From positions 1 to 8,871 of the forward strand of contig JBGPBY010000300.1 of NCBI GenBank assembly GCA_041481485.1: 8,871 nt of DNA. The letters are read 5' to 3'. Position 1 is the first letter of the stretch, and each line of letters opens with the position of its first letter. Below, one piece after another: positions 1 through 6,319 of this stretch. The translations under genes were made by a program, and so were the position numbers. The DNA comes from JBGPBY01 sp041481485 (GTDB lineage Bacteria; Acidobacteriota; Terriglobia; 20CM-2-55-15). Below the pieces are notes generated by a model that was not told the DNA's origin, made no database searches, and worked only from the letters and a program-made list of their open reading frames with translations.

Positions 1-409
1 CTCCGAGGTGATAGTTGAACTCATTCAGGGTGGTTTCAAGCAAGGTCTTTCCCGAAAGGTAGGTTGCCCCCGTTATGTGCGAAGCGCCTCCGAGAGCTTG
101 GCCAATGAATATTACGCTGCCTTTCCTCACTGAGAATTTCGGACCGAACCTATAGGTATAGACGTGAAGTTTGCTTCCGAAGAGGTCCCCGCTGCGGTGT
201 AGCCCGAAATCACCCACGACGCCGAAAATTTTAGAAAGATGAAGGGTCCCTGCCACGTCTATTCCGGGGACATGGCCGATATCATGGTGAACGTATGAAG
301 GCCCTACGAATACGTCATATCTCTCCAGCTGATCTTGCGCATGTACTGATGCCGTCAACGCCAGGAAGAACGCCATTACGCTCAGTGGTATGAAACAATG
401 GTTTTTCAT
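1..409 (-). CDS. Outer-membrane beta-barrel protein, N-terminal part (runs off the left edge)
   Basis: The reverse strand is open from an ATG at 409 down to base 1, giving 136 codons without a stop; the C-terminal part lies outside the window. The first 24 residues form a clear signal peptide: Lys2, then a hydrophobic core (residues 6-20, including VMAFFLALTA), ending in the signal-peptidase site SVHA before QDQ. The mature part begins YDVFVGPSYVHHD and continues with alternating polar and hydrophobic stretches such as LHVYTYRFGPKFSV and GSVIFIGQALGGASHI, separated by short turns. That pattern is typical of small OmpA-like or PF13505-type beta-barrels, in which an N-terminal 'FVGPSY/FGGYSY' strand is common. 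No strong Shine-Dalgarno is visible; AGTGAG lies about 10 bases upstream. It is divergent from the secreted repeat protein gene starting at 643. The barrel assignment is an inference from pattern; the ligand or role is unknown. Confidence 0.78.
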   Translation of the reverse strand, partial: MKNHCFIPLSVMAFFLALTASVHAQDQLERYDVFVGPSYVHHDIGHVPGIDVAGTLHLSKIFGVVGDFGLHRSGDLFGSKLHVYTYRFGPKFSVRKGSVIFIGQALGGASHITGATYLSGKTLLETTLNEFNYHLG

Positions 410-545
410 CGTAGTTTACTCACTTTCTCACGCACGGTGGAGTGCTTGCCGTATGCAGTCCGACAGTCTAAGTCCGGATTGCTCTGCTTTGGTCTCATAT
501 TCGCGATTCTCCGCCTCTGTAGTTCGGTTTGAACGGCAGAACCGT

Positions 546-558
546 GCCGGTGACCGGC
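546..558. promoter_or_regulatory. Short perfect palindrome in the divergent spacer (possible operator)
   Basis: GCCGGTGACCGGC is a 6-bp inverted repeat around one central base. It sits in the 233-base spacer (410-642) between two divergently transcribed envelope genes, 85 bases before the start of the plus-strand gene. Its position would suit a shared operator, but the sequence is short, GC-rich and unique here, so chance is a serious alternative. I saw no convincing -35/-10 pair in the rest of the spacer on either strand. Confidence 0.2.
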
Positions 559-642
559 CTGCGGTACGAATGTCCTGATTCCCAAAAAATTCACTGCTAA
601 TTTGCAGTATCCAGAGGAGAATGGTGCAAATCCACTCCGGAG

Positions 643-2688
643 ATGAACTTGATTAAGACCCTTGTCATAGCCGCTGTCCTCATTGCTCAAGCCGGCCCGG
701 GCTCGGGCGGCGCCGGAGTCATTGAAGGCCGTCTGCTTTCGGCGGATGGCAAACCCGCGGACGGAGTTTCCGTTGCTGCAATTCAAGGGGATCCTGCTCC
801 CGTCTCCTCGCGGCCGAGCAGCGAAATACACGGCATCGCGGTGACGGACGCATCCGGACACTATCGGCTGGAAGGCCTTGACCCCGGCCGGTACCGCGTC
901 GTGGCTGGACTTCTCAACTGGCTGACGTACTACCCGGGTGTCAAGGATGGTGGGAAGTCGACCACTATCGAGGTTACGGACGCTTCATTGAAAACCGGAG
1001 TGGATTTCACACTGCAGAGTCCGGTAGGAGTACGCGTCAGCGGTCTCGTAACGCGGTCGAATCCCCGTGCAACTCTTCCTCAGTTTGCCACGTTGAACAA
1101 CAACCCGGGCAACGGAGTATTCGAGCAACTGCAGATCAGGGTCGCCGCCGATGGTTCTTTCGAATTTTTCAAAGTGCCCCCGGGAACCTATCAGGCGCGG
1201 ATCATTCCCGAAGTCATCGGAAGTCAACCCCTGCAGATCACCGTTCTCGATAAGGATGTCGGCGGAATCGAGTTCCTTGTGCCTTCCATGACGACGGTTA
1301 GCGGCCGCGTTATCGTCGACGATGGCAGCCCCATGCCACGCATGGCCCTCAGCTTTGTTGGCTCAGGCGGGACCGTCAATGCCATGGTTTCGAGAGACGG
1401 TTCCTTCACAATACAGGTTCCCGAAGGAGATAAACGAATTGTGGTCAGTGGCATTCCCAGCGTCTACTCGCTCAAGTCTATCGCGTTGGGTTCCAGCGAT
1501 CTCATTCTGGAACCTTTGAAAGTGGGCGAATCCGACGTTCACGACGTCGTCATCACGCTCAACGGTCCGCCGCCGGGCATGTGGTTCAAGGTGAAAGGAC
1601 GGGTTGTCCGGCCCGCATCGAATCCGGGTCCGATTCCAAACAAGGTTATGCTGTCGGGCCTGTCGATGCCGGACCTTGAGGCACCGATCGCTGCGGACGG
1701 CTCATTTGAGTTTCCCAAAGTTCTTCCGGGCACCTACCGAGCGCAGGCCCTGCCTTCCAATGAACGTCAGAATCCAGTGAGCGTCAATGTAGTACGTGAT
1801 ATCGACGGCATGGAGATCGTCATGCCGCGGCAATTCGAAGTCAGCGGGCGCACCGTTGTGGATCTCGATGGGCCGATGGTGCCGCGCTTTTCGCTTCAGG
1901 CGACGAGTCTCAGCGGTAACTCAGTGAACACAATCGCTGGTAATGGAACTTTCAGAATGATCCTGCCAGAAGGAACGTATCGATTCATGACTAGCGGATT
2001 CCCTGCAGGCTATTCGGTCCGGTCCATGAAATCGGGTTCTGTGGATCTTCTCAGGGAACCGCTTATCGCTGTCGGGACTGCTCCGATTCCGGAAGTTGTC
2101 GTGACCATTGGTGTATCCACTCCACCGCCCTGGAGGAAGGTCAGCGGCCGTGTCATTGCGTCCCCCGGGTCGTCAATGCCTGCCGGAATCCGAGTCGCCC
2201 TGGATGGAGAATTTGGCAGTCTAGTGGCGAACGTAAACCCGGAAGGTTCGTATGAGTTCTCCAGGATTCTGCCTGGAGCGTACAGGTTTAGCATCAATCC
2301 TCCCCTCGAGATTTCTCCAACGACTCTGACTGTCGGCGATAAGGACGTTAAGGGATTTGAAGTCCGGCTTTCCGTCCAGATGGAGTTGTCCGGCCGCGTC
2401 AGTATTGAGGGTGGGGCGCCGCTGCCGCCTTTGGGTCTGATTATTTTACGTGCCAATGGCGCCGTCCTATACAGCTCCAAAAAGATTGAGATTCGCCCGC
2501 CGGGAACGTTTAACACAATGGTCACGGAAGGTGAATATCGAATTACGATCGACGGTCTACCTCCGGGTTACGTTTTGAAATCGATCACTTCGGGTTCGGT
2601 GGATCTGACGCAATCGTCCCTGAAAGTCACCGCTTCCACTCCATCAGAAATTGTCGTGATAATTTCCGGACAATCGGCTGTCCGCTAA
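643..2688 (+). CDS. Secreted protein with a carboxypeptidase-regulatory-like domain and three tandem A+B beta-sandwich modules
   Basis: The product has 681 residues. A signal peptide covers about residues 1-17 (hydrophobic core IKTLVIAAVLIAQA), so it is probably exported to the periplasm or cell surface. Residues 26-127 look like a CarboxypepD_reg (transthyretin-like) domain: VIEGRLLSADGKPADGVSVAA, then DASGHYRLEGLDPGRYRVVA. The rest is three copies of a two-domain unit. The A domains (about 128-216, 315-397, 499-579) carry DGSFEFxKVxPGTYxA. The B domains (about 217-312, 398-497, 580-676) carry VSGRVxxxxGxPMP and end in YSxKSIxxGSxDLxxEPLxV. No catalytic motif, membrane anchor or LPXTG-type sorting signal is seen; the protein ends shortly after the last repeat. 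Such domains usually serve as adhesive or carbohydrate-facing scaffolds, but the function is unknown. The ATG has CCGGAG directly abutting it, which is poor spacing. A TTG two codons on (649) would have good spacing, so the true start may be 649. No other in-frame start exists after the stop at 598-600. Confidence 0.85.
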   Translation: MNLIKTLVIAAVLIAQAGPGSGGAGVIEGRLLSADGKPADGVSVAAIQGDPAPVSSRPSSEIHGIAVTDASGHYRLEGLDPGRYRVVAGLLNWLTYYPGVKDGGKSTTIEVTDASLKTGVDFTLQSPVGVRVSGLVTRSNPRATLPQFATLNNNPGNGVFEQLQIRVAADGSFEFFKVPPGTYQARIIPEVIGSQPLQITVLDKDVGGIEFLVPSMTTVSGRVIVDDGSPMPRMALSFVGSGGTVNAMVSRDGSFTIQVPEGDKRIVVSGIPSVYSLKSIALGSSDLILEPLKVGESDVHDVVITLNGPPPGMWFKVKGRVVRPASNPGPIPNKVMLSGLSMPDLEAPIAADGSFEFPKVLPGTYRAQALPSNERQNPVSVNVVRDIDGMEIVMPRQFEVSGRTVVDLDGPMVPRFSLQATSLSGNSVNTIAGNGTFRMILPEGTYRFMTSGFPAGYSVRSMKSGSVDLLREPLIAVGTAPIPEVVVTIGVSTPPPWRKVSGRVIASPGSSMPAGIRVALDGEFGSLVANVNPEGSYEFSRILPGAYRFSINPPLEISPTTLTVGDKDVKGFEVRLSVQMELSGRVSIEGGAPLPPLGLIILRANGAVLYSSKKIEIRPPGTFNTMVTEGEYRITIDGLPPGYVLKSITSGSVDLTQSSLKVTASTPSEIVVIISGQSAVR

Positions 2689-2700
2689 GTGAGCGGACAG
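2678..2700. terminator. Hairpin terminator between convergent genes, overlapping the stop codon
   Basis: CTGTCCGCT (2678-2686), a 5-base loop AAGTG, then AGCGGACAG (2692-2700) form a perfect 9-bp stem. The TAA stop of the upstream gene (2686-2688) is at the top of the left arm. The hairpin lies between two convergent genes and could act on both strands. No T-tract follows on either side, so it is not a textbook intrinsic terminator; it may instead protect the 3' end or work with Rho. Confidence 0.6.
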
Positions 2701-2732
2701 GTACCCATCCCAGAACGCGAATGGCGCTGCGG

Positions 2733-3332
2733 CTAATAGGTGATTGTCGCTTTGCCCGTGTTGACAGCTATTTCATCAATTCCCCAAGGCAAATCAAATG
2801 GCTCCTTGAGATCGACGTTCGGGTATTTCGGTTTCACGTAGTGCTTGATGAGAACATCGATGACAAGGTTCGGAACGGGAATGCCATCGACTCTGACGTC
2901 CCGAAGGTCGAATTTTCCGACTCCTTTCGAACCTCGGAGATCGCCTTTGATCAGGATGGCATGCGTGCCACTGACCAACGCATCGACGATGAAGTTTCCC
3001 GTGCTGTCGGGCGGAATCGTAAGCCTTGTATCGGCGGCGATCGCGCCGGGTGTCAACGAAACGCGGATCGATTCCACCTTCACGGGAATGTCCTTCGTCA
3101 TGGAGATAAGCACATTGGACTCCAGTTCCTTTTCAGAAACCTCGAGCCGTTCCGACTGACGACGGTTCTTGTCGTTTCCCGCTTTTTTGATTTTATCGAT
3201 CTTGGACTGAAGGCTGGATGATGAAGATGATGCCGACTGACTTACCGCCGATACAGGGCCTGCCGAACCAATGCCGGCGCATATTGCCAGTACAGTAAAA
3301 ATAAACCCTGCAATGGCGGCAGCCCTTCTCAT
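2733..3332 (-). CDS. Small secreted protein of unknown function, possibly LmeA/YceB-like
   Basis: The product has 199 residues. An N-terminal signal peptide (RR, then a hydrophobic run AAAIAGFIFTVLAICAGIGSA) is followed by a low-complexity linker with six serines in a row (residues 35-40) and a charged helix (about 41-62, KIDKIKKAGNDKNRRQSERL). The folded part (about 63-199) contains VSEKELESNV, VKVESIRVSL, ILIKGDLRG, KFDLRDVRVDGIPVPNLVIDVL and LPWGIDEIAVNTGKATI. That order resembles the lipid-binding YceB/LmeA (DUF1439/DUF2993) proteins: a helix, long antiparallel strands, a 'G-I-P-V-P' turn and a closing strand. The resemblance is from memory and is weak, so treat the family as a hypothesis. 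The ATG is 3 bases after the lepB stop, with GGTGA just upstream, so it is almost certainly the last gene of the operon. Confidence 0.8.
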   Translation of the reverse strand: MRRAAAIAGFIFTVLAICAGIGSAGPVSAVSQSASSSSSSLQSKIDKIKKAGNDKNRRQSERLEVSEKELESNVLISMTKDIPVKVESIRVSLTPGAIAADTRLTIPPDSTGNFIVDALVSGTHAILIKGDLRGSKGVGKFDLRDVRVDGIPVPNLVIDVLIKHYVKPKYPNVDLKEPFDLPWGIDEIAVNTGKATITY

Positions 3333-3335
3333 AAA

Positions 3336-4094
3336 TCACCGTATCAATCGAAACGTCCTTCCCCAACGGGTTTTCCGAAAGAAGTTAGACAGCACATCCA
3401 GCGTTTGAGTAGCAGTTTTTCCGCTGGAGGTTTCTACCGCTGAAGTCGTTTCGTAGGACCAATAGATAACGAGAGCTTTTCCTACAATAAGATCCCTTGA
3501 CACAAATCCCCAGTACCGGCTGTCGGCGCTGTTATCGCGATTATCGCCCATGGCAAAGTACTGGTTTTCGGGCACGACAATGTCGTCGCCCTGAACGAAT
3601 TTCTCATACCAGAATGGATCTCCCGAGCCCTCGAAAACCGGAAAATTCGATTTCGGCGGAAAATAATCCTTAGGATCGACATACGAACCGCGCGGCCTCT
3701 TGTAATAAACCTTGTAGGGTTCTTTGAGAGGCTCACCGTTGATATAGACATGATCCTTAACTGTCCGCAAATGGTCGCCGGGAAGCCCGATTGCGCGTTT
3801 AACGTAATTCTTCGAAAGGTCATTGGGATACTTGAAGACGATGACGTCACCGCGATGGATGTCCCGCAATGGAAGGACGCGATCCAGGATCGAGCCGCGC
3901 GCGCCAAAGGCGAACTTGTTGACCAGCAGATGATCTCCCACCAGAAGATTGTCTTCCATCGATTCGGTGGGAATCTTGAACGCCTGGACAATGAAAGTGG
4001 TTCCGAAAAGCGCGAGAATCACGGTGATCACCAGAGATTCAAAATATTCTCGTACCGTGGATTTGGTAAACGTCGGTTCAATCGGTTCGGTCAT
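3336..4094 (-). CDS. lepB: Signal peptidase I (leader peptidase)
   Basis: The product has 252 residues. This membrane-bound serine protease cuts signal peptides from exported preproteins on the outer face of the cytoplasmic membrane. A cytoplasmic N-terminus of about 20 residues is followed by one membrane segment (about 20-38, LVITVILALFGTTFIVQAF). All S26 family boxes can be read: PTESM with nucleophile Ser45; the LLVNKFAFG stretch (about 56-64); NYVKRAIGLPGD with the general-base Lys99; and GDNRDNSADSRYWG at 183-196. The size is typical of compact bacterial enzymes with a single transmembrane segment. The start is an ATG with AGGA about 11 bases upstream inside the end of rnc. The gene overlaps rnc by 17 bases (4078-4094) and is followed after 3 bases by a secreted protein gene, so translation is likely coupled. 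Other genes in this window (the barrel, repeat, TPR and small secreted proteins) carry signal peptides that are plausible substrates. Confidence 0.97.
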   Translation of the reverse strand: MTEPIEPTFTKSTVREYFESLVITVILALFGTTFIVQAFKIPTESMEDNLLVGDHLLVNKFAFGARGSILDRVLPLRDIHRGDVIVFKYPNDLSKNYVKRAIGLPGDHLRTVKDHVYINGEPLKEPYKVYYKRPRGSYVDPKDYFPPKSNFPVFEGSGDPFWYEKFVQGDDIVVPENQYFAMGDNRDNSADSRYWGFVSRDLIVGKALVIYWSYETTSAVETSSGKTATQTLDVLSNFFRKTRWGRTFRLIR

Positions 4095-4818
4095 ACGCCA
4101 GGTTTTCCTGTTCCTCGGGATGCAATTGCTGCAGCGCCTGCCGCGCAGCGGCCTGCTCGGCGGCCTTCTTTGTCAGGCCGATGCCCCGAGCAATGATTTT
4201 CCCTCCAAGTTCAACATCGACGGTAAACAGTTTTTCGTGATCCGGTCCGGTTTCGCTTACGGTCAGATATCGGAGGCTGAGCCGTTGTGCCTGCGGACTT
4301 TCATGCAGTGCCGTCTTAAAGTCGAGGGTCCTTTCGCCGGTCAGCCGGACACCCACCACCTGCGGCTCGATAAATCGTGAAACCAATCGCCGGGCGGCCT
4401 CAAGACCGCCATCCAGATAGACGGCGCCGATGATGGCTTCGAGACCATCGACGAGCAAGGCCTGTTTCGTCCGGCCTCCCGTCTTCTCCTCGCCTTTGCC
4501 CAGATGGAGGTACTGTCCCAGCTCAAGCTGCTCGGCATACTTCACCAGGTTTGCGGCACTGACAAAAAATCCTTTGAGTTTGGAGAGTTCGCCCTCGGTC
4601 AGGTTCGGATGAGAACGGAAGAGAAGATCGCTGGCAAGCAGACCCAGCACGGCATCTCCCAGAAACTCCAACTGCTCGTTGTCCTCGCCCGTATTTTGCT
4701 CGTGCGCGTGCGAACTGTGAATCAATGCCTTGTTCAGAAGAGCATGATCGTCGAACTCATATCCCAGCGACAGCTCGAGCTTTTCAAGAATCTCCATGAC
4801 GCCAGTTGTTAGCGGCAC
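4078..4818 (-). CDS. rnc: Ribonuclease III
   Basis: The product has 246 residues. This homodimeric Mg2+-dependent endonuclease cuts double-stranded RNA in pre-rRNA and mRNA processing. The N-terminal nuclease domain (about 9-152) has the signature NEQLEFLGDAVLGLL with Glu51 and Asp55, and LVDGLEAIIGAVYLDGG with Asp124 and Glu127. These match the four acidic catalytic residues of the family. The usual HRS of 'ALTHRS' is HSS here, and LGDS is LGDA; both are mild variants away from the metal site. The C-terminal double-stranded RNA-binding domain (about 165-232) has DFKTALHE, GPDHEKLFTV and the KKAAEQAAARQAL helix. Start: GTG at 4818 with GGAG four bases upstream. An in-frame ATG at codon 8 (4797) lacks a ribosome-binding site. 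The GTG overlaps the end of the TPR gene by 10 bases and the 3' end overlaps lepB by 17, so all three are co-transcribed. rnc next to lepB is a common bacterial pairing. Confidence 0.97.
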   Translation of the reverse strand: MPLTTGVMEILEKLELSLGYEFDDHALLNKALIHSSHAHEQNTGEDNEQLEFLGDAVLGLLASDLLFRSHPNLTEGELSKLKGFFVSAANLVKYAEQLELGQYLHLGKGEEKTGGRTKQALLVDGLEAIIGAVYLDGGLEAARRLVSRFIEPQVVGVRLTGERTLDFKTALHESPQAQRLSLRYLTVSETGPDHEKLFTVDVELGGKIIARGIGLTKKAAEQAAARQALQQLHPEEQENLAYDRTD

Positions 4819-6275
4819 TGGTCTCCAAAGGCCTTGCCGAGACCGTTATTTGCGGCAGTCTGGGCATCGCGGGTATTGTCCCCAATCTGAATGGCCTGGC
4901 GATAGTACTCCTTCGCCTTGTCACGTTTGCATTGAAGATCGGCAATATGCCCAAGATAAATATATGCCCACACCTTCATCGATGGGTCGGCTGAACTGCT
5001 TTTCACCGTGCGTTCAAAGTAAATCTGAGATTGCTCCACATCGTTGGCTCGGCTGGCGATCAGTGCAAGTCCATACAACGCCGCGCCGTTGTTGGCGTCC
5101 GTACGAAGTACTTTCTCAAAGAGCGCCCGCGCTCCATCGTTGTCATTGCTGTTGAACGCGGTTTGCGCCTCAATGAGCTGTTTTCGAATAGGATCCAGAG
5201 GCGTTGTAACCGTTTCTGGAACATCCGGACCGGCAGGCTGTTCAGAGATTGCGATGTTGTGAAAGGTGGTCTGAAAGCGATTGGTTTCCGTCTTGAGGTC
5301 AATCGCCTGGGCCATTCTCCTGAAGTGATCCGGAAACGACAAGGTACCACTCTGAAAATCGGACAGACTCTCGTAGAAATACGGTGCGAGCAGAAGGCCT
5401 GAACGGTACGCACTGGCCAGAACGTCCTGTGCATGTGCGATTGTGGATCGATCGATTCGAAGTTCCATGGCTCGAATCAGAGACTCGTCCGCCATAAATA
5501 TAAAGTCTTTGGCATAGGCGGGATTCACGCCCTGCTGGCCGGCAATCAAATTCAGATACTTGTCCTCGTTGTCCAGTTTGGAAACTCCCCGTTTGACGAC
5601 TCCATCCAGCCGGAAATGAAGATATGCATGCCGGATATCATCCATATTCCCCGTGATCGACGGACCGACGATCACATAGTAGTCCGAGTCGAGCACTCTC
5701 ATGCTGACACTGTTCGGGGAGGCCAGAATTTCCGGGATGATGTGCATGACGCTCGGTGATCCGGCATCCAATGTGGAGCGCAGGTAAGCATCAACCTGAA
5801 GGAATGTTTGTCCGACCTTTGGCTGCAGCCGGCTCATCTCGGCCTCATACAGCGGCTTGAGGCTCTCGAATTGCTGCGACAAATGCGCTTTTAGATAGAA
5901 CTCCCGGAGGAGTTCCGGAAACGCCAGCAATGCGCGCACATCATCGGGAAGTTGCTCTTCACGATATCGAGGCTTCAGTTCCGGAGGATCCGTGAGATTC
6001 AGCGCCAGCCCCGCATATTGGGCCAGCTGCGACTCGTCGGAACGGTTGCCCTTGTGATTGGTGTAAAACTGTTTCAGGCGGCGGACCAGATCCGGTTCCA
6101 GACTCGTGACAAACTTATCGCCATCTTCGGAGGTGGCAACTTTCAACGCGGCGGCAACGGTAAATACTCGAATATCGGTATCCAACGCTGCACGCGAAAT
6201 CCCCGGCCGCTGGCCCAACCCGGCTGCGGAAAGCATGCCGGAAAGCGCAAGAACGGCAATCAATCGAAGAAACAT
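4809..6275 (-). CDS. Secreted TPR protein with a degenerate zinc-protease-like region
   Basis: The product has 488 residues. A signal peptide (about 1-21, MFLRLIAVLALSGMLSAAGLG) indicates export. Residues about 30-330 are an alpha-helical region with no certain family. Within it, DSDYYVIVGPSITGNMDDIR leads into HAYLH (His216, His220), then FRLDGVVKR, and a later helix DESLIRAMELRI (263-274). The order of strand, HxxxH helix and glutamate-bearing helix recalls gluzincin peptidases, but the catalytic Glu of HExxH is Ala here. Residues about 363-470 form three TPR-like repeats (for example GARALFEKVLRTDANNGAALYGLALI and KAKEYYRQAIQIG), a protein-protein interaction scaffold. It is the first gene of the rnc-lepB operon and overlaps rnc by 10 bases. 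No Shine-Dalgarno precedes the ATG. A TATCAT box 7 bases upstream would allow a leaderless transcript. The function is unknown; a scaffold or pseudo-enzyme in the periplasm is the best guess. Confidence 0.85.
   Translation of the reverse strand: MFLRLIAVLALSGMLSAAGLGQRPGISRAALDTDIRVFTVAAALKVATSEDGDKFVTSLEPDLVRRLKQFYTNHKGNRSDESQLAQYAGLALNLTDPPELKPRYREEQLPDDVRALLAFPELLREFYLKAHLSQQFESLKPLYEAEMSRLQPKVGQTFLQVDAYLRSTLDAGSPSVMHIIPEILASPNSVSMRVLDSDYYVIVGPSITGNMDDIRHAYLHFRLDGVVKRGVSKLDNEDKYLNLIAGQQGVNPAYAKDFIFMADESLIRAMELRIDRSTIAHAQDVLASAYRSGLLLAPYFYESLSDFQSGTLSFPDHFRRMAQAIDLKTETNRFQTTFHNIAISEQPAGPDVPETVTTPLDPIRKQLIEAQTAFNSNDNDGARALFEKVLRTDANNGAALYGLALIASRANDVEQSQIYFERTVKSSSADPSMKVWAYIYLGHIADLQCKRDKAKEYYRQAIQIGDNTRDAQTAANNGLGKAFGDQCR
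4823..4826 (-). promoter_or_regulatory. Ribosome-binding site that supports the GTG start of rnc
   Basis: On the reverse strand GGAG is followed by ACCA and then GTG at 4818. The upstream TPR gene stops at TAA (4811-4809), so ribosomes finishing that gene stop just inside rnc. No comparable purine run precedes the alternative ATG at 4797, which favours the GTG start. Confidence 0.5.
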
Positions 6276-6319
6276 ATAGGAAATGATAGCATTTTCCAGA
6301 TCACGAGTAAGGACTATAC
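6276..6319. promoter_or_regulatory. Compact divergent promoter region between the rnc operon and asnS
   Basis: Only 44 bases separate two divergently transcribed operons, so both promoters must lie here or reach into the flanking genes. On the reverse strand TATCAT (6283-6288) is a fair -10 box ending 7 bases before the TPR gene ATG; no good -35 is seen. On the forward strand AAGGA (6309-6313) is a good ribosome-binding site six bases before the asnS ATG, but I see no clear -10 for asnS, whose promoter may lie inside the TPR gene. Confidence 0.4.

Noticed and set aside
621..656. An 11-residue leader peptide (ATG at 621) overlapping the start of the repeat protein
   Set aside because: The AGGAGA before it lies one base from the ATG, too close to work, and the peptide has no attenuation-type codon run.
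406..861. A 151-codon minus-strand reading frame across the divergent spacer
   Set aside because: It overlaps the start of the barrel gene and the signal-peptide region of the repeat protein; its translation is Arg/Ser-rich with no family-like pattern.
2010..2525. A 171-codon minus-strand frame opposite the repeat protein
   Set aside because: It is antisense to three well-formed repeat domains; the Pro/Ser/Arg/Thr-rich translation is a shadow of that coding bias.
2721..3221. A 166-codon plus-strand frame opposite the small secreted protein
   Set aside because: It is antisense to a gene with a clear signal peptide and operon position, and its own translation shows no domain.
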